A stretch of 64,000 nucleotides of DNA from JAGHEK01 sp044426235 (GTDB taxonomy: Bacteria > Bacillota > Clostridia > Peptostreptococcales > Peptostreptococcaceae). Each line of letters starts with the position of its first letter. The first letter of the stretch is position 1. The notes under the pieces are model-generated. The model was not told the origin of the DNA and did no database searches. It was given only the letters and a program-made list of their open reading frames with translations. Positions 46,901-54,212 of this stretch are shown one piece after another. The stretch is taken from contig JAWXUS010000001.1 of NCBI GenBank assembly GCA_044426235.1, forward strand, positions 1-64,000. Direction: 5' to 3'. Position numbers and translations under genes: made by a program.

Positions 46901-47421
46901 TTTGAAACATTTTTAATATTTAAGGTATGTTCAATAAAATCACCTTCTAAAACTTCACTTCTATCCACATTATAAATTAGTTCTAAAGAATCTGAACTAA
47001 TACTTATTATTTCTTTTTCCTCACCAAAACTTATTGTAAAATCATCACTACAAATTGTAAAATCGTTTGGTTCATCATCATATACTATATGAAAATTTAA
47101 ATTAGTACTTATTTTTGAATACATAGTAGTCGACAAACTCTCAAGCCTTACTCTTATTGATAGGTCAACCGTTGAATCTTTTTCAATGTTTCCAATGTTT
47201 GAAAAATCATTGATACACTCACTATATCTAGTATCTAATATTTTAAATAAACTCTTATCAACTAAAATTTTTATGAATGCATTTTCAAGATCATAGTTTG
47301 ACTTATTAACTATTTTAATTTTTAAATCTACTTCATCATTAATTTGTAAGTTCTTTTTGTTAAGACTTATATCAACGTATACGTTATCATAAATATTTTT
47401 CAAAAAATCACCAACTTCCAT
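43927..47421 (-). CDS. Giant DUF11-repeat protein with C-terminal SPOCS-like domain
   Basis: An 1164-residue protein made of about eight DUF11-type beta repeats of 115-130 residues. Each has the ENxGNxxxxxVxxxD core, for example INVGNTVARNVLIKD, LENKGNIDIESLKVID and VVNNGNCDFDEVKL. The last 130 residues end in a SPOCS-like domain (AENLTGKKVIIKGSLIDRVE). DUF11 proteins are normally secreted, but this one has no signal peptide, which fits assembly in the mother-cell cytoplasm. It leads a five-gene overlapping operon with two SPOCS genes and the MotA/B-like pair. The minus-strand -10-like CATATTATA at 47434-47442 could drive it. Confidence 0.8.
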   Translation of the reverse strand: MEVGDFLKNIYDNVYVDISLNKKNLQINDEVDLKIKIVNKSNYDLENAFIKILVDKSLFKILDTRYSECINDFSNIGNIEKDSTVDLSIRVRLESLSTTMYSKISTNLNFHIVYDDEPNDFTICSDDFTISFGEEKEIISISSDSLELIYNVDRSEVLEGDFIEHTLNIKNVSNSEIENLHIKDIFEEDFYFINDSIIVDKIPRINEDLEYFLVGDLDVSESVEVKFRTKAINDINNISFLVEYDSLGGRFTKESNKLDIKILSAGFSQTTFIKTQDKENLNINEIVEFKLEFINVGNTVARNVLIKDDIVDELIFLKGSLYVNNKSFDCDIFEDGIMFEKIEPLQKVNIKYKAKAYDLSQDIKKPAKLYYNNKIINSSTTDLSISGVKINILKDLSSTNVHIGDILSCRILLENKGNIDIESLKVIDNVNSSFEFIRESLKINNSTLYDAETINNLTIKNLKSGERLNITYQLKVIDLPRPNPVVDKTIVRFCYLDFDNIKTCSISSQKNKIYINNPNLFVKDTSSFLVDKMSTKICKNEDLAYFKFNIENKGNVSLYDVCMKLNLEDELKLDMDSIKINNKKYVLDENNIYIGDLKISDSYNIEFFAKVDYIDRYTFESIFYFEYEFEDLKREEEFREVKKYLEMIEIIEPKIEIIKTLNDDLVEIGEEIVQNIEIMNTGNIDFYGVIIDLNESEFLSKLEYTALFNGNYVNKDKKLLLERLRVGENIKINIKYNLPKNSKCEEFIDESFISASYDIYDRQKLKINAESNKLKINIRNASLSIIPKCSSKNVVLKEKYTYIFSVVNNGNCDFDEVKLNFEVPDFIKYVKDSLYLNNKKIECSKLKNINLGSFQKNQSSNITFEFYVERLPKKRHFSIDLDAVATYKNCERSINRSFESEKYEIKIENVELQIAKFISHDYLQKGDVITIQNILNNTGSIDLKNVFLVDNENQNLDFIEGSVFVDGENEDKLNPVNGINLDLEVSKNVLVTYDYEYNPKSYSSRVIHYSDLEYSYSIDDKIKSKNLKSEVIRIDGGLSTFKQFNVDNRYTLYEYEPDLYEIISAQTDGFIESVHEAKSAENLTGKKVIIKGSLIDRVEYLIKSDKASLYLLERTHPFTTFINIPKEYYSEDIDFKIKADDVFYRLNNKRSLFISSLISIEGVL

Positions 47422-47433
47422 AACTACTTTATT

Positions 47434-47442
47434 TATAATATG
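47434..47442 (-). promoter_or_regulatory. SigK-like -10 element ahead of the DUF11/SPOCS/MotAB operon
   Basis: The minus strand reads CATATTATA, matching CATANNNTA, 13 bases from the ATG. No AC occurs 16 bases upstream, so only the -10 is supported. The close spacing to the start is a weakness. Confidence 0.35.
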
Positions 47443-47467
47443 AAAAAAAAATCATAAAAATACTATC

Positions 47468-47494
47468 ACAATTTTTTTTTATGGTCATAGTATA
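47468..47494 (+). promoter_or_regulatory. SigK-type promoter of the CnaB-like gene
   Basis: AC (47468-47469), 16 bases, then CATAGTATA (47486-47494) fits the mother-cell SigK consensus AC-N16-CATANNNTA exactly. It lies about 40 bases ahead of the ATG at 47536. Confidence 0.65.
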
Positions 47495-47535
47495 AAACTA
47501 GCACATTATATTTGTTATAAAATATGGAGGTTTTT

Positions 47536-48021
47536 ATGTCTAAATACAAAAACAAAAACGACTTTACTTATGAACACACAATTATAAGTGGAAATTCGCT
47601 AGACCTTGAGGTTGATTACTGTGAATCTGAAATTCGTGCAGACATTGTAGTTTCTGAACATAGTTCTGTTAGACTTTGGGGAAGGGTTATTAACTGCGAG
47701 GGTGATCCTGTAAAAGATGCCCTTATAAAACTTTTACAAGTTGAAAATTACAAAGGTTCAAGACCAAAATATACAGGAGTTGCCCACACAATTAGTGACT
47801 GTGAAGGATTTTATCAATTTGAATTATCTCCTTGTTTGAATGAAGATAGTTCATCATATAGAGTTTTAGTTAGTAAATCTGCATATGGACCAGAAAGAAT
47901 TATTCCAATAAACAAAACTAACTGTTCTCCTTGTGAAGACGACTCTGATTGCTACGTTCAGTATCATAGTGTTAAAGGAAAAAACGATAAAAAAATTAGA
48001 CCAAGTTTTGATTTTGAATAA
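47536..48021 (+). CDS. CnaB/carboxypeptidase-regulatory-like protein
   Basis: A 161-residue protein with a single beta-sandwich domain of the CnaB or carboxypeptidase regulatory type (residues about 37-125: VRLWGRVINCEGDPVKDALIKL, then SDCEGFYQFELSP). Six Cys are scattered through it, with a CSPCEDDSDC cluster near the end, which could be crosslinked in a spore layer. There is no signal peptide. The ATG at 47536 is chosen for GGAGG at 47526-47530; an ATG at 47524 overlaps that site. A SigK-type promoter precedes it and a terminator follows. Confidence 0.75.
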   Translation: MSKYKNKNDFTYEHTIISGNSLDLEVDYCESEIRADIVVSEHSSVRLWGRVINCEGDPVKDALIKLLQVENYKGSRPKYTGVAHTISDCEGFYQFELSPCLNEDSSSYRVLVSKSAYGPERIIPINKTNCSPCEDDSDCYVQYHSVKGKNDKKIRPSFDFE

Positions 48022-48050
48022 AAAAAGCCCAACATTTTGTTGGGTTTATT
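48021..48050. terminator. Bidirectional terminator
   Basis: AAGCCCAAC pairs with GTTGGGTTT across ATTTT, with A and T tracts on either side. It separates the CnaB-like gene from the convergent SPOCS operon. Confidence 0.8.
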
Positions 48051-48051
48051 T

Positions 48052-48534
48052 TTATGATCTAACATCTAAAAATATCATTACACATTTATGAACACTTCTA
48101 GGATCTTGAAGTCTAAATTTTACAGCCTCAATATATGGTGTAACTTGAAGCCTACCACTTCTAACTAAATCATATACATCAACGTTATTTATTTGTTGTG
48201 GAAGTATTACAAACATACTTTTATAATATTCAAATGCTTGTGCGTGAACACTTTGAGTTGGTTCATCTGCAACGTAGCTAATTTTTTGCTTTAATTTTAA
48301 ATCGACAACTAATTTTAGACCACTTAAGTGTTGACCTTCATTTGATGTTCCAACCTTAGTTTCAACTAAGTGTGTTTTTAAAACTTCAGGCCAAACAGAT
48401 ATATCAAGAACCCTTTTTATATCTGGTCTATTTTGAGGTAGTACTATTACCTCGCTTATTAATTCTTCTTTGAAATATTCAATACTCTCTGGATAAAACA
48501 TACTATTCCCCCTAGCAAATATCAATAATTGCAA
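48052..48534 (-). CDS. SPOCS-domain protein (DUF3794)
   Basis: A 160-residue SPOCS protein with VGTSNEGQHLSGLKLVVDLK, KISYVADEPTQSVHAQAFEY and a VILPQ strand. The segment preceding the core (VIVLPQNRPDIKRVLDISVW) is shared with the SdrD-B fusion at 54211 (IPSQKPDIDEMLSQRVSI). It is last in a four-gene minus-strand operon and overlaps the upstream gene by 23 bases. A start about 10 codons further in (MFYPESIEYF) is equally possible and would remove most of the overlap. Confidence 0.82.
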   Translation of the reverse strand: MQLLIFARGNSMFYPESIEYFKEELISEVIVLPQNRPDIKRVLDISVWPEVLKTHLVETKVGTSNEGQHLSGLKLVVDLKLKQKISYVADEPTQSVHAQAFEYYKSMFVILPQQINNVDVYDLVRSGRLQVTPYIEAVKFRLQDPRSVHKCVMIFLDVRS

Positions 48535-48991
48535 TCATTGATGTATTATTATATAAAATTTCTTCATCTATTTTTTGCGCTAAAATATCTTCTATTAAAA
48601 CACTTATTTTTAATTTAGAACTATTACTAAAATTATTTGGAAGACAAACATCAACAAAAAATGGTACTTTTCTATAACTTGTATTTATTCTTTTATCATT
48701 AACGTCTAAATATTCAAACTTTAAATCTAAATCGCAAGATACTAAAACTTTATTTCCAGTTAAAATTTGACCTTCAAGACTTTGTCCTTTAGGTGTTTTA
48801 TAAATTTCATAATCTATAACATCTACACTAGCCCAAAATTTCGTTATTTCATATATATTCAATTCTCTATAATTCATAAAAAATATAGAATCTACATTAA
48901 ATTGATTGAAATATTTTATTTCATTTGAACTGCAAGTGTCTATACCGTAGTATTCAATAAGCTTTCTACTTTTTGATTTCAAAACACTCAC
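48512..48991 (-). CDS. SPOCS-domain protein (DUF3794)
   Basis: A 159-residue SPOCS protein. Core signature KGQSLEGQILTGNKVLVSCD, then DLKFEYLD and a late SVLIEDILAQKIDEEILYNN. The N-terminal LIEYYGIDTCSSNEIKYFNQFN parallels LIEYIGINSNEDMNLENFRQFN in the 50211 protein, so the two are close paralogues. It sits 4 bases after the DUF11-SPOCS gene and overlaps the next SPOCS gene. There is no signal peptide. Confidence 0.82.
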   Translation of the reverse strand: MSVLKSKSRKLIEYYGIDTCSSNEIKYFNQFNVDSIFFMNYRELNIYEITKFWASVDVIDYEIYKTPKGQSLEGQILTGNKVLVSCDLDLKFEYLDVNDKRINTSYRKVPFFVDVCLPNNFSNSSKLKISVLIEDILAQKIDEEILYNNTSMIAIIDIC

Positions 48992-48995
48992 CTCA

Positions 48996-50195
48996 CTATC
49001 TTATATTAAATTTTGCTATTATTAATAATTCAATATTTCTAAAAAATGATATTTCATCAACTTTTTTAGAATACGTATCTTCAACAAAACCTACAACTTC
49101 AATTTTAGTTCCAACAACAAATTCATCAGGAAGTATTATATACGTTGAAAATGGAGTTTCATAGTATAGTGAATTAATGCTTTGAGTTTCATTATCACCA
49201 ACATATTCAACAGTTTGATTAACTACTCCGTGAACAATTAATTTATACTTACTAGATTTTTGTCCCTCTCTTGAAATTCCAGATGAAGTTTTTACAAGTT
49301 TTTGTTTATCTATTTTAACGGTTGCTACTAAATCATTAATTTCTTTTATAAAAGGCTTTTCTCTTGAAATATATAAATATTCATTTAAACTAACCTCTTT
49401 AAAATTTGAAATAGACATTCTAATTTTTGCATTTGAAACCGGTGTTTCTTTATATTCTTTAAAACCACTTCCCAAAGTATAAGCATAGTTTGCTTTTGAA
49501 GAATTTACTATTCTACCACCTGATGCACCTGATACTACTTTTACATTGTAGCTAACTTCTACTTTTTCATTAGTTAATATTGATCCAATTAATATACCCT
49601 TATCAAGTTCAACACTATTTATAATACCTGAATTAACTGAAAAAGTTCCATCTATTAATTCTAGTGATTTTGGCATATTATCAATTAATGAAATATTATC
49701 AAGGTCTAAATCTCCATCATTAGTTATCACTATTGTGTATTTTACAATATCATCAAGTTTTACATCAGTTAAATTTGCACTCTTCTCAAGTTTTAAACTT
49801 GGATTACTTATAAAAACACTTACTTCATCACTTTTTATTGATTCATTATAAACTACTGAATCTTCTTCATATTTGTATTCAACAAAAAACTCAATACTCA
49901 TCTCATCAGTTATCTTATTAATTACCTTTGCATCAAAAGTAAGTTTTTTAACTTCATTTTCACTAAAGCTACCTAAGTTAACTCCAGATATTATATTAGT
50001 ATTTTCATAACTTGAAAAATCAATTTGTACACTATTTAAAACAAATTTTAATTCTTGGCTAAGTAAACTCTTAACCAAAACTTCTTCTATAGCCTTTGAA
50101 GATTCATTTTTTATCTCAACAGTATAAGTTAATGTGTTTGATACTGCTGAGTGTGTACTTGATGCACTAACAACTATACTTAATAATTCATCCAT
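48996..50195 (-). CDS. DUF11-SPOCS fusion protein
   Basis: A 399-residue protein with two DUF11-type repeats (about 1-110 and 115-230; TYTVEIKNESSKAIEEVLV and KYTIVITNDGDLDLDNISLID). A SPOCS domain follows at about 245-399 (SSGISREGQKSSKYKLIVHG, VNQTVEYVGDNETQS, VVGFVEDTYSKKVDEISFF). It is the short counterpart of the 1164-residue protein in the facing operon. There is no signal peptide despite the surface-type repeats. It lies second in its operon, 15 bases after the 50211 gene. Confidence 0.82.
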   Translation of the reverse strand: MDELLSIVVSASSTHSAVSNTLTYTVEIKNESSKAIEEVLVKSLLSQELKFVLNSVQIDFSSYENTNIISGVNLGSFSENEVKKLTFDAKVINKITDEMSIEFFVEYKYEEDSVVYNESIKSDEVSVFISNPSLKLEKSANLTDVKLDDIVKYTIVITNDGDLDLDNISLIDNMPKSLELIDGTFSVNSGIINSVELDKGILIGSILTNEKVEVSYNVKVVSGASGGRIVNSSKANYAYTLGSGFKEYKETPVSNAKIRMSISNFKEVSLNEYLYISREKPFIKEINDLVATVKIDKQKLVKTSSGISREGQKSSKYKLIVHGVVNQTVEYVGDNETQSINSLYYETPFSTYIILPDEFVVGTKIEVVGFVEDTYSKKVDEISFFRNIELLIIAKFNIR

Positions 50196-50210
50196 AACTT
50201 TCTCCTTTTC

Positions 50211-50669
50211 CTAGAAAATATCTGTTATTGATAATAAATCAATATTTAAATAAAATTCTCTATCATTTAATTTTTTGCAGTAAATATCATCTACATTAAA
50301 ACTTGGATATGCAGTTAAATAATCATCAAAATCTTCTTCTATTGATACGTATGAAGATATTGGAATATCAAGTTGAATAGTATTTACAAATCCATTAACA
50401 TCACATGATGTATATTCAATTTTAACCAATATATTTGCCATAATAAGAAGTTTATTTCCAGTTAATATTTGTCCCTCAAAAGACGTTCCAACTGGTGTTT
50501 CTACAATATGTGAATCCATAATTTCAGTTTTTACCCACACCTTTGTTATTTCATTTATACTTTCTCTATCATCTGGTATATACACACTCAAAGAAGTATT
50601 AAATTGTCTAAAGTTTTCTAAATTCATATCTTCATTTGAGTTAATTCCAATGTACTCAATAAGCTCCAT
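50211..50669 (-). CDS. SPOCS-domain protein (DUF3794)
   Basis: A 152-residue SPOCS protein and first gene of the four-gene minus-strand operon ending at 48052. Core VGTSFEGQILTGNKLLIMAN, then LVKIEYTSCD and SFNVDDIYCKKLNDREFYL. GGAGG lies ahead of the ATG. No exact SigK pattern was found in the short divergent interval to 50765. Confidence 0.82.
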   Translation of the reverse strand: MELIEYIGINSNEDMNLENFRQFNTSLSVYIPDDRESINEITKVWVKTEIMDSHIVETPVGTSFEGQILTGNKLLIMANILVKIEYTSCDVNGFVNTIQLDIPISSYVSIEEDFDDYLTAYPSFNVDDIYCKKLNDREFYLNIDLLSITDIF

Positions 50670-50764
50670 TTATTTGCCTCCTCCCTAAATTTTCACCTTT
50701 TATTAATATCTAAAAAAGTAATTTACCTTTTTTTGTAGAATATATAAATAAAGAAGGTGATTAT

Positions 50765-52078
50765 TTGCAAAAAATTGGTTTAAATATCTGTAAAAATTAT
50801 ACTATGAAATATTTTGATAAAATTATCCAAAGTGAGATTTTAAAATTAAATGAAATAGATCAAATTTCATCAATCTCAATTTATCCAAAAATAATTGACA
50901 CTTTTTATATGTCTGAAAATAGTTTCATAAAAATTTTATTTAATATAGATATTAAAATTCTTTATTTAACAAAAAATTGTTCATCTATAAATCTATATGA
51001 AAATTCTTTTTCAAATGTTAAACATATTTTTATTGATAATTTTATTGACGGAAATATTGTCAATTTATCATTTGTAAAATCTAAAATTAATTTTGAAATT
51101 TTTATTGAAGAAATTTTTTCAAAAATACTAGATATTGAAACTATTTTTTATTCTTATCACATAATTTTTCACATTAAATATAATGAAAGTCTCTATCTTG
51201 GCTTTTTAATACAAAATGGCTTATCAAAAAATTTATATCTTAGCTATTCAAGTTGTAATAATTTAGTCCAAAAGACTTTTGATAATAATATGAAATACAA
51301 AAATATTATTTTTTCAAATAATCTTTCATTTATTGGAGAGTTTAAAAATAGTTCTTTGATATATATTGTTGATAACAAAAATAATTTAGTAGCCCTTAGT
51401 GGAATTAGAAATGCAAATAGTTTTTGCTATAAAAATAATTCTCAAATAATAGTTTCCATTAATATTTCTACTAATTCATTTTTATTTATATATGATATTA
51501 ATGCTAAAAGTTTAAAAAAACTTCCAAAGCCTCCAGTTTCAAATTTCTATATAAATCCTTATTTTGATAAGTTAAATTTAAATATTTATTGTTTATCAAA
51601 TATTAATAAAATTAATACTCTTTGTTTTTTTGATAAAAATTATAAATTTCATGTATTGATTCAAAATGAAGATATTTTATGGTTTAAATTTTTTGAAAAT
51701 AATATTTTATTTGAAAGTGATAAAATAAAAATGTTTTCTATCGATTTTGATGATTGTTTTGACATTGAATTTAGCTTTGAATTCGATAAAATACTTAAAA
51801 TAGAATTTTTTGATACAAATTCTTTACTAGTTTTATTCGAAATAAATTCAACCAATAATCTGTTAATATATGATATAAATACTTTTTTTGAAAATGAACT
51901 TTGTTCGTTTTACTCTATAATTGATTTTTGTATAGACAAAAATACTAAAGAAATTTTTATTTTATATGATGAAAATAATTCTTCATTAGTTATGAAAATT
52001 GATGAAAATTTTGATGAATATTACTTAGAAGATATGTCATCAAATATTTCAAATATTTTTATTAAAGAAATTTTTTGA
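50765..52078 (+). CDS. Diverged SPOCS-like domain fused to a repetitive C-terminal region
   Basis: A 437-residue protein starting with TTG, supported by AAGAAGGTGAT. Residues about 1-140 keep the SPOCS layout (NEIDQISSISIYPKIIDTFY, DIKILYLTKN, FEIFIEEIFSKILDIETIF), but the EGQ-LTG core is lost. Residues 150-437 are short beta-strand-like repeats (SLIYIVDNKNNLVAL, SFLFIYDINAKSLKKL, NLLIYDINTFF) that suggest a beta-propeller. It is Asn/Phe/Ile-rich with unusually low G+C. It is first of three plus-strand genes and has no signal peptide. The propeller is inference. Confidence 0.6.
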   Translation: MQKIGLNICKNYTMKYFDKIIQSEILKLNEIDQISSISIYPKIIDTFYMSENSFIKILFNIDIKILYLTKNCSSINLYENSFSNVKHIFIDNFIDGNIVNLSFVKSKINFEIFIEEIFSKILDIETIFYSYHIIFHIKYNESLYLGFLIQNGLSKNLYLSYSSCNNLVQKTFDNNMKYKNIIFSNNLSFIGEFKNSSLIYIVDNKNNLVALSGIRNANSFCYKNNSQIIVSINISTNSFLFIYDINAKSLKKLPKPPVSNFYINPYFDKLNLNIYCLSNINKINTLCFFDKNYKFHVLIQNEDILWFKFFENNILFESDKIKMFSIDFDDCFDIEFSFEFDKILKIEFFDTNSLLVLFEINSTNNLLIYDINTFFENELCSFYSIIDFCIDKNTKEIFILYDENNSSLVMKIDENFDEYYLEDMSSNISNIFIKEIF

Positions 52079-52135
52079 AGGATTTTCCTTTAAAATATAA
52101 AACCTATTAATAAAGTAATTTTAAGGAGACTATCT

Positions 52136-52582
52136 ATGAATTATAAACTCGTTAATTATAATGGTATTAACTATAAAAAACAAAATTCAAAATGGATTAT
52201 AAATTACACTATTAACGATTTATTAATTTTTGATGAAAATATAGTTGATATACTTTCATTTTCAGTAGAAAATACTGATACTTCATACAAAAATATAGAT
52301 TTTTTTGAACAATCAAATTTAGATAATAACTCTTTTTTTGGAAATATTGTTATTTTAAAAACTTTTTTGTATGTAAATATTGAATACTCAAATAAAGAAA
52401 ATCCTTCAAAAATTAGTGCCAAAACTTTTGAAATTAAAAATGCTTATCCAACTAGCCTTAATGATTATTCTAATTTAAATTTAAATATAAAAACTTTTAT
52501 TTCTGATTTATTTTGTTCTATGTTTTGTGAAAATACAATTTCATACTCCATAAATTTAACTTGCTGTATAGATGAATGTTAA
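52136..52582 (+). CDS. SPOCS-like small protein, diverged
   Basis: A 148-residue protein. It begins LVNYNGINYKKQNSKWIINY, which fits the 'EYxGI' start of the SPOCS paralogues, and continues with TFLYVNIEYSNKEN and LNIKTFISDLFCSMF, echoing the 'VKIEY' and 'VEDIF' elements. The EGQ core is replaced by DNNSFFGNIVILKT. AAGGAGACT precedes the ATG. The next gene overlaps its stop. Confidence 0.55.
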   Translation: MNYKLVNYNGINYKKQNSKWIINYTINDLLIFDENIVDILSFSVENTDTSYKNIDFFEQSNLDNNSFFGNIVILKTFLYVNIEYSNKENPSKISAKTFEIKNAYPTSLNDYSNLNLNIKTFISDLFCSMFCENTISYSINLTCCIDEC

Positions 52583-52962
52583 TTTATGGTATTAACTTAG
52601 AAGAACCTTCATCTAGTTCTTTTACTATTGACTGTTTAAATAAAAGTATAGATGTTAAAAATTTAGATAGCATTCTTCGTTTTGGTATTTCTATTTCATC
52701 AAATTACGTTAATAGTTATTCTTCACTAGATAAAACTTACGTTAATTTGATAATTAATTTTGAAATTCGACTTGACTATTTAGACATTTCAAAAGAATTA
52801 AATTATAAAACTTTTAATTTTTTAGACACAACAAATATTTGTACAGATTATGATGAAGAAAATCAATTTTTATTAAGTAATTCTAATGTTATTGACTTAG
52901 ATGTATTAAATACTACTTCAAAAAGTATCGACTTTTATATAATTTATATGGTTAGTCTATAA
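52576..52962 (+). CDS. SPOCS-like small protein, diverged
   Basis: A 128-residue protein whose ATG overlaps the preceding gene's stop, so it is coupled to it. The pattern DSILRFGISISSNYVNSYSS, then VNLIINFEIRLDYLDISKE, matches the centre of the SPOCS fold, but the core signature is missing. It is Asn/Ser/Ile-rich with no signal peptide. It ends within 6 bases of the convergent gene at 52957. A degraded SPOCS paralogue is the best reading. Confidence 0.5.
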   Translation: MLIYGINLEEPSSSSFTIDCLNKSIDVKNLDSILRFGISISSNYVNSYSSLDKTYVNLIINFEIRLDYLDISKELNYKTFNFLDTTNICTDYDEENQFLLSNSNVIDLDVLNTTSKSIDFYIIYMVSL

Positions 52963-53442
52963 ACTCTTTGGTGTACACCCCATAGATATTTTGCACTTAT
53001 CTTTTTTATATGGATTTTGGTAATCTTCATATGGAAAATTCATATTTTTATATCCTTCATAGTATTTTTGATAATAAAAGCTTGAAAGTTCCATTTTACT
53101 CTCACTTTCTTTTTCCATTTTATATACTTCATCAAATATTGATCTTGATTTTGCAAATAATTCTTTTGATTCTCTCTCAAGCTGTTTTGCTTTTTCATTT
53201 AGCATAACGGCTTTTTGTCTAAGTCCTTTCGCATCGTTATTTAATCTTCTTGATTCTTGTTGTAAGTATGTTGACTTTTTAAATAGTTCATCATTTTGTA
53301 TTTCATCATAATCACTTGACATATAACTGTCTTCATTACTATACTGATAACTATTTTGACAATTATTATTTGAATGATTACCGCAAGAACAATTTTTTTG
53401 CTCGTTATTATAATTAATAAAATTTGGATTAAAATTTCTCAC
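52957..53442 (-). CDS. Coiled-coil protein with N-terminal Cys cluster, probable spore-layer protein
   Basis: A 161-residue hydrophilic protein. The N terminus carries CSCGNHSNNNC in an Asn/Tyr/Ser-rich stretch. Residues about 50-115 are a charged helix (LQQESRRLNNDAKGLRQKAV, NEKAKQLERESKELFAKSRS), and the end is Tyr-rich with two more Cys. Its plan parallels the Cys-cluster/helix protein at 53718. An exact SigK-type promoter lies upstream, so I infer a late mother-cell structural protein. I do not recognise a named family. Confidence 0.65.
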   Translation of the reverse strand: MRNFNPNFINYNNEQKNCSCGNHSNNNCQNSYQYSNEDSYMSSDYDEIQNDELFKKSTYLQQESRRLNNDAKGLRQKAVMLNEKAKQLERESKELFAKSRSIFDEVYKMEKESESKMELSSFYYQKYYEGYKNMNFPYEDYQNPYKKDKCKISMGCTPKSL

Positions 53443-53470
53443 AGTTCACCCTCCTATAAGTTATTTATAC

Positions 53471-53497
53471 TAATATATGTTATAGTTTTTTCAATGT
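53471..53497 (-). promoter_or_regulatory. SigK-type promoter of the coiled-coil gene
   Basis: On the minus strand AC (53497-53496), 16 bases, then CATATATTA (53479-53471) fits AC-N16-CATANNNTA exactly. It lies about 30 bases upstream of the ATG at 53442. Confidence 0.65.
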
Positions 53498-53629
53498 TCC
53501 TAAATTATTTTTTTAAAATTTGTGGCAAGTATTTATAATTTTCATACTCTATTTTATACGGCTAAAAAATAAGTGCTGTTTGATACTTTCTAAAGTTTTA
53601 TTTTCAAAAAAATTAAAATAAAATTTGTA

Positions 53630-53656
53630 TCAATAATTAATAAAAATCATAGTATA
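53630..53656 (+). promoter_or_regulatory. SigK-like promoter of the Cys-rich gene
   Basis: CATAGTATA (53648-53656), the same -10 as at 47486, is preceded after 16 bases by TC instead of AC. It lies about 60 bases ahead of the gene at 53718. Confidence 0.5.
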
Positions 53657-53717
53657 AAATTATGAAAATAACAAAACAATTTTCAATCTAAAATAATAAA
53701 TAAGGTAGGTATAAGAA

Positions 53718-54140
53718 ATGGAATATTACTTCAATAATAAAGCTACATCGTGTGGGTGTGGATGTGGGTCTAGCACTACTAGTTCTCAACAATACGGATA
53801 TGAAATAGAATGTGAATTTAACAAATATACTGAAGTTTCTAAATATAAATGCGAAGAAGCTAGTGAAATAAGCGAAGAGGCTTGTCAAATAGCAATACTT
53901 GCTAAAGCTAAAGAAGCTGAAGTTGTTAACTTCCAAAACTGCGCTAGTGCTGCTGCTTGTGAAGCTTTAGCTTTATGGGAAAGATACAATAAATTAACTT
54001 CTGAGAGTACTAAGTTATTAAAAGAAGCTCAAAAAGCTCTTGAAGAAAGTACTAAAACTCAAAAAAGATACGATAATTCTTATAGCTATCTTAAAAAAGT
54101 ATGTGGATGCGGTGGTTGTGGTTGTAACTGTTGCTGCTAA
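53718..54140 (+). CDS. Cys-rich helical protein, probable spore coat or exosporium component
   Basis: A 140-residue protein with Cys clusters at both ends (CGCGCG at about 12-17 and VCGCGGCGCNCCC at the C terminus). Between them is a helical, Glu/Ala/Lys-rich middle (EEASEISEEACQIAILAKAK, LLKEAQKALEESTK) with four more Cys. Such terminal Cys clusters suit disulfide or metal crosslinking of a spore layer. AAGGTAGG precedes the ATG. It uses GCT and AGA codons evenly, like a well-expressed gene. No named family is recognised; the spore role is inferred from promoter and neighbours. Confidence 0.65.
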   Translation: MEYYFNNKATSCGCGCGSSTTSSQQYGYEIECEFNKYTEVSKYKCEEASEISEEACQIAILAKAKEAEVVNFQNCASAAACEALALWERYNKLTSESTKLLKEAQKALEESTKTQKRYDNSYSYLKKVCGCGGCGCNCCC

Positions 54141-54146
54141 TTTTTT

Positions 54147-54171
54147 AAAGGCCTGTTTACAGGCCTTTTTT
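54147..54171 (+). terminator. Terminator of the Cys-rich gene
   Basis: AAAGGCCTGT pairs perfectly with ACAGGCCTTT across TT, with T tracts on both sides. Confidence 0.88.
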
Positions 54172-54184
54172 ACGTTTCAATTAA

Positions 54185-54212
54185 ATAAAAAAATCTAGCA
54201 AATGCTAGATTT
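54185..54212 (-). terminator. Terminator of the SdrD-B/SPOCS gene
   Basis: AAATCTAGCA pairs with TGCTAGATTT across AA; on the minus strand TTTT follows. Confidence 0.8.

Noticed and set aside
50670..50764. SigK-type promoter for the four-gene SPOCS operon ending at 48052
   Set aside because: The closest match (GATATTAAT on the minus strand) differs at three of the six fixed -10 positions or lacks the AC at the right spacing, so it is not listed.
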